From the NCBI RefSeq assembly GCF_024649945.1, contig NZ_JANKMS010000013.1:92722-156721 (forward strand): a stretch of 64,000 bases of DNA, written 5' to 3'. The translations under genes were made by a program, and so were the position numbers. The stretch comes from Flavobacterium panacis. Lineage in GTDB: Bacteria; Bacteroidota; Bacteroidia; Flavobacteriales; Flavobacteriaceae. This document shows positions 17,213-24,699 of this stretch, piece after piece; positions within the stretch are counted from its first letter, which is position 1, and each line of letters starts with the position of its first letter. The notes beneath the pieces were generated by a model. It did not search any database. It had not been told where the DNA came from and worked only from the letters and a program-made list of their open reading frames with translations.

Positions 17213-18046
17213 CTAGAAAAATACTTTTTTGGTTATGGTAGTTCCATTATCCAATATTGTTTTTACCAGTAAAATTTGAGCATTGGCTTGGATACTACTG
17301 ATTTCTAAATCAGAAGTACTGATTTTTTGTTGATTGTAAAGCAGTTTTCCGGTAATGTCAAAAATAGAGACTTCATTTAAAAGTGCATCACGAGATTGTA
17401 AACTAATGATTTTATTTTTTGAAGCTACGGTCAATGGTTGAGATATAATACCAGATTCAGGTATTCCCAAGTTTTGATCTTCAGTGTATCGCATTTCAAA
17501 GCGATCATTGAAAACCCCTATTTCGGTAGAGAAGGTGTAGCCGCCGTCTCTGAGGTTGTGAATGCTCCCAGTCTCTTTATCTACAATGTAAATATCCTTA
17601 GTGGCCAAATCACCATCTGAATTATCGATAGAGATTGTAAGATCTCCCGTAACAGCTGATCTGTACCCTAATGGAACAATATCTGATAGCTCAAGTGGTA
17701 AAGCGCGTCCTTGAATGACTAATTTTTTTCTGTCGTTTATGCTGTAAAAATCGGCAGGTTGATAAGCATCCAATGATATTGCATCATATTTAACATCCCA
17801 TCCGTTGGTGGCTCCTGCAATATATCCAATTAAAAGCTGTTTATAGATACCGTCTGTACTGGTTAAATTAAGCCAAACACGATGCCTGTCTGCAGCCGCA
17901 TTGATAGATTTAGAAAGACATACTTCTTTAAAGTTTTCAAAGGAAGATCCTGAAGGAGTAGCAGCGTACTGAGCTGTCGTAGGGTGTAGCAAAAGAAAAA
18001 GTTGTACTGTTGTAAACAGTGCAGATGAAAAGTAAAGTTTTTTCAT
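17213..18046 (-). CDS. Short secreted protein with C-terminal type IX (type C) sorting module
   Basis: 277 residues. A signal peptide (about 1-25, ending TTAQ) leads almost directly into the module that usually forms the last 250 residues of very large Flavobacterium surface proteins: RHRVWLNLTSTDG, LLIGYIAGATNGWD, DFYSINDRKKLVIQGRALP, YTFSTEIGVFNDRFEMRYTED, then a C-terminal domain ending TTITKKVFF. That end matches the ChiA-like type C sorting signal. The product should be exported by Sec and then by the type IX system (gldKLMNO in this window). What is odd is the lack of any passenger domain. It may be an internal-deletion relic of a large adhesin or a genuine minimal protein. The start fits a normal signal peptide. 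Confidence 0.75.
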   Translation of the reverse strand: MKKLYFSSALFTTVQLFLLLHPTTAQYAATPSGSSFENFKEVCLSKSINAAADRHRVWLNLTSTDGIYKQLLIGYIAGATNGWDVKYDAISLDAYQPADFYSINDRKKLVIQGRALPLELSDIVPLGYRSAVTGDLTISIDNSDGDLATKDIYIVDKETGSIHNLRDGGYTFSTEIGVFNDRFEMRYTEDQNLGIPESGIISQPLTVASKNKIISLQSRDALLNEVSIFDITGKLLYNQQKISTSDLEISSIQANAQILLVKTILDNGTTITKKVFF

Positions 18047-18590
18047 AATCTGATAATCTAAAAATTAATAAATAAGCGGTCTTCAGGGACCTTTTTTATT
18101 AAATTTTAAACATCTTCAATAGAGAAGTATAAACATTACCGTTAGGCATTGAAACTTTGAAAAGAATGAAATGACGTTTGAGTAGTTTTTTTTCTATATT
18201 GAAAATTTTAAAATTTATACTGAAATACTAATTTTCTAAAGACAAAAAACAGATGTGAGTATCCAATCATATATAGATTTTATGTATTACATCGGTTTTT
18301 TTGGTCGTTTATCGATAGTATTTTACTTAAAGGTGGGAAATTATTCATAATACAAAAAATGAAGAATTTTAATTTAGAAGCAATAGTAAGCCTTGCAGGA
18401 ATATATTGTCTGTTTTGTTATATTCAATTCCTGAAAGTTTTATTTTATGCCTTTATTATCGTAAGAATTTCTTATAAAAATTAAATAGATGTTTCGCAAC
18501 TTTGTGCTGGAACACATGAGAATTCTAAAAGTCTAATTGTCGGTCTCCAAAATAGAAGGGATTTGGGTAACTAAGAAAAAATGAAATACC
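18047..18590. other. Intergenic region with one possible micro-ORF
   Basis: 544 bp, AT-rich, divergent between the type IX stub gene and a small membrane-protein gene. The only coding hint is a 41-codon frame at 18359-18484. No promoter box or hairpin stands out. Confidence 0.4.
18359..18484 (+). CDS. Possible 41-residue hydrophobic peptide
   Basis: ATG frame of 41 codons encoding a single hydrophobic segment (LAGIYCLFCYIQFLKVLFYA) with a basic end (RISYKN). Such a peptide could be membrane-inserted, but AT-rich DNA yields such frames by chance and there is no supporting ribosome-binding or promoter signal. Reported only as a possibility. Confidence 0.15.
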   Translation: MKNFNLEAIVSLAGIYCLFCYIQFLKVLFYAFIIVRISYKN

Positions 18591-18884
18591 ATGAAATTAC
18601 TACTACGGATAATCTTTTTTATTGGAGTGTTTATCTTGTTTTTAAGCTATTTTTTAGTTCCGTATAAAGTCAATGAAGGAGATTGTATTGTGATTGACGA
18701 AGATGTTTTGGCTTTTCTGAAAATGCTATATACCATTACGAGTATTATTTTTGGATGTTTGCTTTTTGCATTTTTGAAAGTTGATAAAAACAAAATCTAC
18801 AGCATTCTTTCTTTTATTTTGCTAATGATAAGTTTAGTCTTTTTGGGTAAAATGCTTTTTTATTTTGATAGATTTCTTGGTTGA
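18591..18884 (+). CDS. Small membrane protein, 97 residues
   Basis: Three predicted transmembrane helices (about 4-23, 41-61 and 71-90) with short loops (VPYKVNEGDC between the first two). No family recognised. A dispersed hairpin with T-tract follows 32 bp after the stop, which supports a real transcript. Possible roles such as immunity or stress response cannot be read from the sequence. Confidence 0.5.
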   Translation: MKLLLRIIFFIGVFILFLSYFLVPYKVNEGDCIVIDEDVLAFLKMLYTITSIIFGCLLFAFLKVDKNKIYSILSFILLMISLVFLGKMLFYFDRFLG

Positions 18885-18915
18885 TGTTGTTTTGAAATAC
18901 AAAAAAGGAGAAAAT

Positions 18916-18946
18916 AAAAAAGCTCCAGATTTCTCTAAAGCTTTGT
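18916..18946. terminator. Dispersed hairpin, copy 2
   Basis: Arms AGCTCCAGA and TCTAAAGCT around TTTC; slightly degenerate right arm. It follows the 97-residue membrane-protein gene and also faces the convergent acetyltransferase gene. Confidence 0.65.
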
Positions 18947-19016
18947 TTTAATGGCAGGAAAAGGATTCTGAGCTTTTTCGTGTTTGTAAACCAGTATGAT
19001 TTCGCTTAATAGTAAA

Positions 19017-19439
19017 TTATAATTCCATATGTAATATAGGGTATTCTTTGCCTTTTTCATCAAGCGCTGATCTTTTTACTATTTTGAAACCTACATATTT
19101 GTAGAAGTCAACCGCTTGCGTATTCTGCTCATTCACATCAACTTTATTTGTTTTTAAAGTGCTTATTGCGAATGTGATCAATTTTTTTCCTATTCCATTT
19201 CCGCGAAAATTATTATCAATAAATAGCATTTCAATATTTTCTTTTGAAGTTCCTATAAAACCAACCAATATTCCTTCTTTCTCAAATCCAAATAAGGCAA
19301 CATGTTCAAAATAGGTAGGAAGCATTTCTTTGTAGTATAAAAAATCTTCCTCTTTAAGAAAATCATGTGTGTTAAGTACGGCACTTTGCCATATTTCCAT
19401 TAATCGCGGATAATCTATCTCTGTAATTTCTCTAATCAT
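19017..19439 (-). CDS. GNAT family N-acetyltransferase
   Basis: 140-residue enzyme of the GCN5-related fold, most like the YjaB type. The acetyl-CoA binding loop is NNFRGNGIGKKLI near residues 75-87, preceded by strand IEMLFI, and the C-terminal half carries NTQAVDFYKYVGFK, the usual end of the fold. It would transfer an acetyl group from acetyl-CoA to a small amine or protein; the acceptor is not evident. Single gene, cytosolic. Confidence 0.87.
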   Translation of the reverse strand: MIREITEIDYPRLMEIWQSAVLNTHDFLKEEDFLYYKEMLPTYFEHVALFGFEKEGILVGFIGTSKENIEMLFIDNNFRGNGIGKKLITFAISTLKTNKVDVNEQNTQAVDFYKYVGFKIVKRSALDEKGKEYPILHMEL

Positions 19440-19507
19440 AATTGTAAAATTAAATGTGCAAAGAGCTAAACTTGTAAAAAGATAACACTGAGCCTAAGTT
19501 AAAAAAA

Positions 19508-19550
19508 AGCGTCGGAGTATTCCTTCGGCTGGCGCGGGCGTCTTGCTTGT
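19508..19550. repeat. GC-rich intergenic patch
   Basis: A short stretch containing GTCGGAGTATTCCTTCGGC and GGCGCGGGCGTCTTGC stands out from AT-rich surroundings. Similar GGGCGTCTTGC sequences occur as dispersed intergenic elements in many bacteria. Only one copy is present here. Confidence 0.35.
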
Positions 19551-19583
19551 AAACGCAATGAAATTCATAAAAATATAAACTTA

Positions 19584-19622
19584 AACAAACAAGCTCCAGA
19601 TTTCTCTGAAGCTTGTTTGTTT
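19584..19622. terminator. Dispersed hairpin, copy 3 (extended stem)
   Basis: Core arms AGCTCCAGA and TCTGAAGCT extended outward by AAACAAACA and TGTTTGTTT, giving a long stem. It lies 38 bp past the stop of the XRE gene on the minus strand. Confidence 0.75.
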
Positions 19623-19659
19623 GAATTTTATAGAGATTGTGATTTAAATCTTAAATAAA

Positions 19660-20064
19660 TTATTTATTCATTAGTTTTTCGAGTCTAAGCATCATTTCAT
19701 CTTTCTCTTTAAGCATACGTTCAAACAAAGCAATTTTCTCTTCATGAAGTTTTTTAATCTCCTCAATCGGATTATTATTAAAAACTTCAATTCTATTATT
19801 GAACATTGCATTGTCCGAGAAGCTGCACGAAATTAAATTCACCGCCTGTTCCTCATCAAAATTTTGAAAAGCTTCAACAGGAATTTTTAAGGAATTTGAA
19901 ATTTGTCTTAACAGGTTTTCCTCAATGACATCTTTTTGTTCCAGCATTGAAATTTTCTTCTGATTCCATTCTTCACCTAGATCATAAGCAAGAGCTTCTT
20001 GTTTGATGCCAAGCATTTCTCTGAAACGTTTTACGTTTCTTCCCTGATGAATTTTCTGTTCCAT
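19660..20064 (-). CDS. XRE-family DNA-binding regulator
   Basis: 134 residues counted from the internal start MEQKIHQGRNVKRFRE; an upstream in-frame Met would add 22 residues that do not look like part of the domain. An XRE/Cro-type helix-turn-helix covers about residues 8-65 (FREMLGIKQEALAYDLGEEWNQKKISMLEQ). The C-terminus is a Glu/Lys-rich coiled coil (IEEIKKLHEEKIALFERMLKEK), probably for dimerisation. Similar short regulators are common in Bacteroidota and stand alone; targets unknown. It lies just before the accessory island but points away from it. Confidence 0.8.
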   Translation of the reverse strand: MEQKIHQGRNVKRFREMLGIKQEALAYDLGEEWNQKKISMLEQKDVIEENLLRQISNSLKIPVEAFQNFDEEQAVNLISCSFSDNAMFNNRIEVFNNNPIEEIKKLHEEKIALFERMLKEKDEMMLRLEKLMNK

Positions 20065-20282
20065 AAATAAATCTTGAATTTCTGAAGGCTCAAAGATAAA
20101 GCCAATTGGATTAAAAAACCTGAATTTCAAAGATAAAAAAAAATATTCCGTACAAGATTTTTTTGTCAGATATTATATCTAAATCAGGAATAATTTATCT
20201 GTGAAAGTAATGGTGAAAAAATACAAAAGCTGTAATAAATAATGTAGCTTTTTTATATTTACAAAAAAACAAGTCAATCTTT

Positions 20283-20306
20283 ACAGATTGCAAATCCGCG
20301 CTATCA
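20283..20306. repeat. Left arm of island inverted repeat
   Basis: 24-nt sequence whose reverse complement equals 24700-24723 with one mismatch; the core is CAGATTGCAAATC. The pair bounds the accessory genes from the Imm49-like gene to hicA. A shorter core copy is at 51458-51473. Confidence 0.75.
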
Positions 20307-20359
20307 AAAATAGTAGCTGTGCAAAGTAATGAGGCTTTGCCAAAAAAGGTTTTAAAATT

Positions 20360-21133
20360 ATGGATATAAATGATTTAAAAGAACGATATAACGAAGATGT
20401 AAATTCGGTTTCAAAAATTCAATCAATGTTTGAAGAGCGTAAAATAGTTAACCTAAATTCTGCTTGTAATATATTGTGGAATAAACATGAGACTTTTTTT
20501 GTTTTTGAAAACGCAAATAAAAAATTAGAGGCTAAAAATCATCTAATCATTAATGGCTTATTGGATGAATTCAAGGTTTTAAATTTTAATGCTCGATTAT
20601 TTGATCATGGGTTACGTCATATTTGTTATGCCGTATTAAGTGATAATGAAGAATTGATACAGCGATATTCAAAATTGCGATATTATCGAGGTGAAAATGC
20701 ACCGTTCAGTATGGATGAAATGGTTGCATTGGGGGAATCGCCCATCTGGTGTAATACAATTCAGTTTTTCATGGCAAACGATCATAATGGAATTGAAAAA
20801 AATTTAAACATTATTGAAATAAAATCTTTAAAGAAATTACCCAAAAAAGAATTAGGATTGTTAGATGATTATGAATTTTACAAAGCACTTTACAATGGAG
20901 ATAAACCTAAAATGGAAGAAGTTTTAGAAAAATTAACAAGTCATAAAATTCATAAACAAAGAAATGAAGACAATGTCCTAAATAAATTTATCTCTTTGCC
21001 TGCTTTGGGGTATGCAAAGTTGGCTTGGCGAAAAGGTATTGAGGTAGAGGTAAAAAGTGAATTGGTTCCAAAAGAGCTTCTCTCTATTCAACCTCTAGAT
21101 AACTATAAAATTCCATATGATTTTTTAAAATAA
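20360..21133 (+). CDS. Probable Imm49 family immunity protein
   Basis: 257-residue soluble, helix-rich protein. The C-terminal block LPALGYAKLAWRKGIEVEV followed by PKELLSIQP is the part that resembles Imm49, an immunity family seen in polymorphic toxin loci. Central region RYYRGENAPFSMDEMVAL is also compatible. I recognise it from pattern memory rather than alignment, so the family name is moderately sure. No toxin gene lies next to it, which makes it an orphan immunity gene. It is the first gene inside the inverted repeats, about 54 bp after the left arm, and the only plus-strand gene of the island. Confidence 0.55.
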   Translation: MDINDLKERYNEDVNSVSKIQSMFEERKIVNLNSACNILWNKHETFFVFENANKKLEAKNHLIINGLLDEFKVLNFNARLFDHGLRHICYAVLSDNEELIQRYSKLRYYRGENAPFSMDEMVALGESPIWCNTIQFFMANDHNGIEKNLNIIEIKSLKKLPKKELGLLDDYEFYKALYNGDKPKMEEVLEKLTSHKIHKQRNEDNVLNKFISLPALGYAKLAWRKGIEVEVKSELVPKELLSIQPLDNYKIPYDFLK

Positions 21134-21183
21134 GATATTTTGTGCATAAACACCATAATTGAAATTAAGTCTGGTTAAAAAAG

Positions 21184-21663
21184 TCAGTTTTCTGTTTTGG
21201 TTTCCCCATTTGAAAAATCCATAATAAACTTAATAGGATCTGCAACAAACTTTAAAGCACTGCTATTTTCAATACTTGGCCTAAAATTATTTATTTGAGG
21301 CTCAAATAAATTTTCATTTTGGTCTAAAATTAGAAAATCAAATTCTCTGCAAATTTCCAGAAAGGGTAGAAGAAAAGAATCAATTTCTCCTCTTAAATCG
21401 AGTCGAAACCTAATATGAACAATTAAATTTTTGTCTAAGTTGTAAGTAATACCAATATCCGATTTATCACTAGGACCCCAACTTTGAAATTGACTCATAT
21501 TCCATGATCTTTCGATAAAAGAATCTAGTTTGCCGAAGAAAAAGTCTTTATCAATGCACAAAATACTTGACCAGTCATCTTCATAAAGATCTACTTGATT
21601 ACTTTTGGAATATTCATAAAAACTCCTTGGAATTGCGTTATAGTGCACTTGCCAAACTGCCAT
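21184..21663 (-). CDS. Hypothetical protein, 159 residues (immunity-like context)
   Basis: Soluble protein without a signal peptide or membrane helix. The start MAVWQVHYNAIPRS and the acidic, aromatic-rich body (DLYEDDWSSILCIDKDFFF) resemble immunity or SUKH-like small proteins in composition, but I cannot assign a family. It is the last gene of a three-gene minus-strand run (nucleotidyltransferase, 160-residue protein, this protein) with a 30-bp gap to its neighbour. It converges on the Imm49-like gene. Confidence 0.55.
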   Translation of the reverse strand: MAVWQVHYNAIPRSFYEYSKSNQVDLYEDDWSSILCIDKDFFFGKLDSFIERSWNMSQFQSWGPSDKSDIGITYNLDKNLIVHIRFRLDLRGEIDSFLLPFLEICREFDFLILDQNENLFEPQINNFRPSIENSSALKFVADPIKFIMDFSNGETKTEN

Positions 21664-21693
21664 GTAATTTTTATCTAAAATTTATTTTTCGTT

Positions 21694-22176
21694 TTAATCA
21701 GGATCTACAGTTATTCCTATTCTAACTGCGTATTTCATTCCTATTTCAGTAAGCTTTATAATTTTGTTTATCTGAGTTTGAGTTTCCTCATTTAAATCAT
21801 TGTAGTAATCAGTGTTTAAAATTTTATTTAAAAAATCATTTAATAGAAATGGGTTTATTGTATTTTCCCATGACGATAAGAATACTCGACGATCTTCAGG
21901 ATTCGATTTTTCATAATAAAAATTAAAGGGAAATTTTTCTATTTCCTTTTCTCCGTAAAATTGTTTTAACTCAATACTCTCATTTGTTATTAGATCATAA
22001 AACTCCCAAGACAATTCAAAGAGATAATTATTATTCTTGTATAATTCATCATAGTAATCCCAATGAAATTCATCTCCTGCTATAGTAAAGTCTGCGATTG
22101 ATTGTATGTTTTCCAAATCCTCTTTGAAAACATAAAATTCTTTTTTGGGTAATTGTAAATTAAGTGTTACTGGCAT
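21694..22176 (-). CDS. Hypothetical protein, 160 residues, coupled to a nucleotidyltransferase
   Basis: Acidic soluble protein rich in Tyr, Phe, Asn and Glu (for example FHWDYYDELYKNNNYLFELSW split around residues 37-57). No recognised family. Its start lies 10 bp inside the end of the upstream nucleotidyltransferase gene, so the two are probably translationally coupled and act together. Whether it is the partner of a toxin-antitoxin-like pair or an unrelated immunity protein cannot be told from sequence alone. Confidence 0.55.
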   Translation of the reverse strand: MPVTLNLQLPKKEFYVFKEDLENIQSIADFTIAGDEFHWDYYDELYKNNNYLFELSWEFYDLITNESIELKQFYGEKEIEKFPFNFYYEKSNPEDRRVFLSSWENTINPFLLNDFLNKILNTDYYNDLNEETQTQINKIIKLTEIGMKYAVRIGITVDPD

Positions 22177-22604
22177 AAAATTCGATTTAAATCAATTAGA
22201 TCTTTTTTTCTTTTTAAAAGCTTTTTATTTGATATAATGTCCGTTATATTTAAATAGTTTATCGAGTGATTATTAATAACTATATTTTTTTTATTTTTAA
22301 AACTTTCCTCAAAAGACAAGCCGTTCATTTGTGATATGAATTCTATTTTGCAATTTTTTTTTATAGTTTTAATGTAAAAATTATCCTCTATTATTGTATC
22401 ATTTAAAATTCCTGATTTTTGAAGTTTCTCTATATTTTTCTCCTCATTATCAATCCAAATATCTAAATCATTAGGAAGTCTTTTAAAACCATTAAATAGA
22501 ATTGCCCATCCACCAACTACTAGGTAATTAATAGAATGATTAAATAAAATCTCTATCGTTTCAAGATGTTCCTTTCTCATTAAAATATTGTTACAATGAT
22601 ACAT
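22167..22604 (-). CDS. Nucleotidyltransferase-fold protein (MNT/AbiEii-like)
   Basis: 145 residues as the longest frame; the natural start may be Met9 (MRKEHLETIEIL) at 22580. The nucleotidyltransferase core is visible: VVGGWAILF at residues 29-37, then NDLDIWI at 46-52 with the paired metal ligands Asp47 and Asp49, and later KIEFISQ with a third candidate acid. This resembles small nucleotidyltransferases of toxin-antitoxin and abortive-infection systems, and proteins such as DUF6036. Substrate unknown. It leads the three-gene minus-strand run, and its stop overlaps the next gene by 10 bp. No HEPN partner is recognisable. Confidence 0.65.
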   Translation of the reverse strand: MYHCNNILMRKEHLETIEILFNHSINYLVVGGWAILFNGFKRLPNDLDIWIDNEEKNIEKLQKSGILNDTIIEDNFYIKTIKKNCKIEFISQMNGLSFEESFKNKKNIVINNHSINYLNITDIISNKKLLKRKKDLIDLNRILCQ

Positions 22605-22908
22605 TATTGTTTAAAATGCATTGGTTTAGGATCTGCAATAAAAATGATTGCGCAAACATGATGCAAAGTCAAAGTTAAAGAATAATAAATTAATGATGCA
22701 GCTGTAAATGTTCACTTTGTGGATGTGATAAATGCAAAAAAAATCAATACAGGCTAAAAACAAAAAAAGCTCCAGATTTCTCTGAAGCTCTTTCTCTTAG
22801 TAGCCCTAATGGGACAATTATCGAACCGTTTTACAGATGATTTAAAGAAGATTAATTTCATTTAAAGTAAAAGTCCTGATAGTTTTTGCTAAAAATTATT
22901 TAAAAATT
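22605..22908. other. Intergenic region with dispersed hairpin and tRNA-like relic
   Basis: 304 bp separating two minus-strand genes. It holds hairpin copy 4 at 22768-22793 and right after it TAGTAGCCCT...ATCGAACC (22797-22828), which looks like the 3' part of a tRNA gene on the minus strand (GGTTCGAT then AGGGCTA). The promoter of the nucleotidyltransferase run should be at the left end. Nothing else is visible. Confidence 0.4.
22768..22793. terminator. Dispersed hairpin, copy 4
   Basis: Arms AGCTCCAGA and TCTGAAGCT around TTTC, with an A-tract on the left and a T-rich right flank. It stands between two minus-strand genes of the island and next to a tRNA-like relic. Confidence 0.65.
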
Positions 22909-23580
22909 TTATTTCAATTCCTTTGATAAATTTATCAGAACTTGATCAAATTTTGTTGTAAATTTTTCATAATCATCACTTATTATTTCTTTATGGTTAT
23001 CCTTTCCATTAATAATTAAAATAATCGTATCAAAAAGGTCTTTAAATTTATCTGAACTTTTAAGAAGTTCAAGATACTCAGTTGAGTAAAAATCATATTC
23101 ATATAAATGTCCATACCTTTGGCGAAAAGTACCTAAATAAACAGTAATTTCTATTAGAGTATGCCTATACTCTTTTAGCCTCATAACCTCATGTTCATCA
23201 CTCAATTTTTTAGTTACTTTATTTTCATTTAAGACCGTACCAACATAAACTGTTATACAACCAATTTTATCTAAATAAGAAGACAGTTGATCAAAACTGT
23301 CTAATCTTCTAAGTAAAAAACTATTTTTCTTATTTTCTGCATTTGATTGCTTATTAATCGAACTGGTTAAAATTGCCAAGATAATTAAACTACTCAACGA
23401 AAGAATTGTATTAATTGTCCCTCCCAAATAATCACCAAAAGTTCCCCAAACTGCGGGATCATTTGATAATCTATGACCTGCAAATTTAATTATATAACAC
23501 GATATGGGAATTAAACAGATTAAGATTGATATTATTATCAACCATGTAACTACCTTGTTTTCTTTAAAAAAATCTTTCAT
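22909..23580 (-). CDS. Two-helix membrane protein resembling phage abortive-infection (putAbiC-like) proteins
   Basis: 223 residues. Two transmembrane helices (about 12-32 and 53-72) enclose a loop with the segment WGTFGDYLGGTINTIL; similar FGDxxGGxxNxI segments mark the two-helix sensor-like module of proteins annotated as putative phage abortive infection proteins. A cytosolic helical part follows (80-223), with a coiled-coil start (KQSNAENKKNSFLLRRLDSF) and no recognised catalytic motif. It would sit in the inner membrane. It is a single gene between the tRNA-like relic and the hicAB terminator. The defence role is inferred from the module and the setting, not shown. Confidence 0.55.
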   Translation of the reverse strand: MKDFFKENKVVTWLIIISILICLIPISCYIIKFAGHRLSNDPAVWGTFGDYLGGTINTILSLSSLIILAILTSSINKQSNAENKKNSFLLRRLDSFDQLSSYLDKIGCITVYVGTVLNENKVTKKLSDEHEVMRLKEYRHTLIEITVYLGTFRQRYGHLYEYDFYSTEYLELLKSSDKFKDLFDTIILIINGKDNHKEIISDDYEKFTTKFDQVLINLSKELK

Positions 23581-23632
23581 TAATTAACTTAGATTACTTT
23601 GTAATACTTTGATTTTAATCAAATTTAACAAT

Positions 23633-23656
23633 AAAAAACCCCTCAATTTGAGGGGT
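23633..23656 (-). terminator. Terminator after hicB
   Basis: Stem CCCCTCA/TGAGGGG with loop ATT; on the minus strand it ends in TTTTTT and lies 40 bp past the hicB stop. It separates hicB from the downstream membrane-protein gene. Confidence 0.8.
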
Positions 23657-23695
23657 AAAAGTAGCATAAATAATAATTTATGAGAAATTTTATTT

Positions 23696-24106
23696 TTAGA
23701 GCTTTACATTTAAAAGCTCCTTTCCTAAACGATGTAAACCGTTTTCAATTTCTTTGGCTCTTTTTTCAGATATATATGTCTGTTTATTTGCATTTGTATA
23801 TTGTCTAAATAATGTTGGATTTATGCCTATACTTTTTGCAAATTCTCCTTTATTAATTACTTCAAAAACATCGTTGAATATTTCTGATACTTCTAAATCG
23901 TATTCAAATTCAAATCCATTTTTAAATAACTCATAAGTTTCAGTATCATGTTCTTCAGCTGTTTCAATGTATAAATCAACAGCTTCTTTCATATTTTCTT
24001 TTAATTCATTGATACTCTCACCGTCGGCCACCACTACACCAGGTACATTTTGTGTTGTCCCCCAATAGCGACCGTCAGATTTCTCAATCTTAACTTTGAT
24101 TGCCAT
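23696..24106 (-). CDS. hicB: HicB family antitoxin
   Basis: 136 residues. The N-terminal half has the partially degraded RNase H fold of HicB: IEKSDGRYWGTTQNVPGVVV, then GESINELKENMKEAVDLYIE. The C-terminal part (about 80-136) is a helix-turn-helix (GEFAKSIGINPTLFRQYTN) that would bind the operator, so this is the antitoxin and autorepressor of a HicAB system. It neutralises HicA mRNA interferase. Its presumed partner lies upstream, but with an unusually long 300-bp gap. A terminator follows. Confidence 0.85.
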   Translation of the reverse strand: MAIKVKIEKSDGRYWGTTQNVPGVVVADGESINELKENMKEAVDLYIETAEEHDTETYELFKNGFEFEYDLEVSEIFNDVFEVINKGEFAKSIGINPTLFRQYTNANKQTYISEKRAKEIENGLHRLGKELLNVKL

Positions 24107-24362
24107 ATCCTGCTCTTTATTGGTTCTATTTCTTGGTTTATTTACTATAATGGTAATTTCAAGTTTTTTTACCTTTTAATTCAGAGGAAGTTTTAATTTT
24201 TTTCATTTTTTTCATGATAAATTTTAGTTAAACATTTGTTTTTCCGAATACTAAATTCGAGTGATTAATAATAAACTTGTAGCCTTATCGCATTGTACAT
24301 TACGTAATTATACAAGTCTTTTTCCCAAGTTAAATTTACTCGAGGTTTTTATTGGTTAGTTA

Positions 24363-24378
24363 GCAATATATATATTGC
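24363..24378. promoter_or_regulatory. Candidate HicB operator (palindrome)
   Basis: Perfect 16-bp palindrome GCAATATATATATTGC in the gap between hicA and hicB. A related TTGCAATATATATT lies at 24632-24645 and TTGCAAATATATA at 24613-24625, both just upstream of hicA. The shared motif in front of both genes suggests binding by the HicB helix-turn-helix. Simple AT palindromes also occur by chance here. Confidence 0.4.
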
Positions 24379-24406
24379 AATGAATCCCAACAAGTCTGGG
24401 ACTGAA

Positions 24407-24589
24407 CTAAATCAGCCCCGCTTGTTTTAAAATGCCATGCTCCGTGCCTTTCGGAATATCCTTTTTAGGATGAGGCAGCACAACTATTCCTTTTTTCACT
24501 GGGTGTTTAAATGTATGATGACTTCCCTTAGATCTTATGAAGACCCAGCCATCGGCTTTCAACATCTTAAACAATTCATCGCTGCTCAT
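24407..24589 (-). CDS. hicA: HicA family toxin (mRNA interferase)
   Basis: 60 residues, the usual length. The dsRBD-like HicA fold is recognisable by MSSDELFKMLKADGW, then RSKGSHHTFKHP with the catalytic histidine at about residue 24, and PHPKKDIPKGTEHGILKQAG. HicA cleaves mRNA and is held in check by HicB. Gene order toxin then antitoxin is typical, but the pair is separated by 300 bp instead of a few bases. It is the last gene inside the inverted repeats, next to tRNA-fMet. Confidence 0.85.
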   Translation of the reverse strand: MSSDELFKMLKADGWVFIRSKGSHHTFKHPVKKGIVVLPHPKKDIPKGTEHGILKQAGLI

Positions 24590-24699
24590 ATTCCTAAATC
24601 ATTTAAATTGAATTGCAAATATATAACATTTTTGCAATATATATTAAAAACGATATATAATTTATAGTAAATTTAACTAGTGCAGAGAATTAATAACTA

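Noticed and set aside
20223..20254. Hairpin AAAAGCT...AGCTTTT as a terminator
   Set aside because: Short stem with a long loop and no gene ending there; not convincing.
22909..24589. Reading hicA, hicB and the AbiC-like gene as one operon
   Set aside because: A good terminator at 23633-23656 follows hicB, and the hicA-hicB gap is 300 bp.
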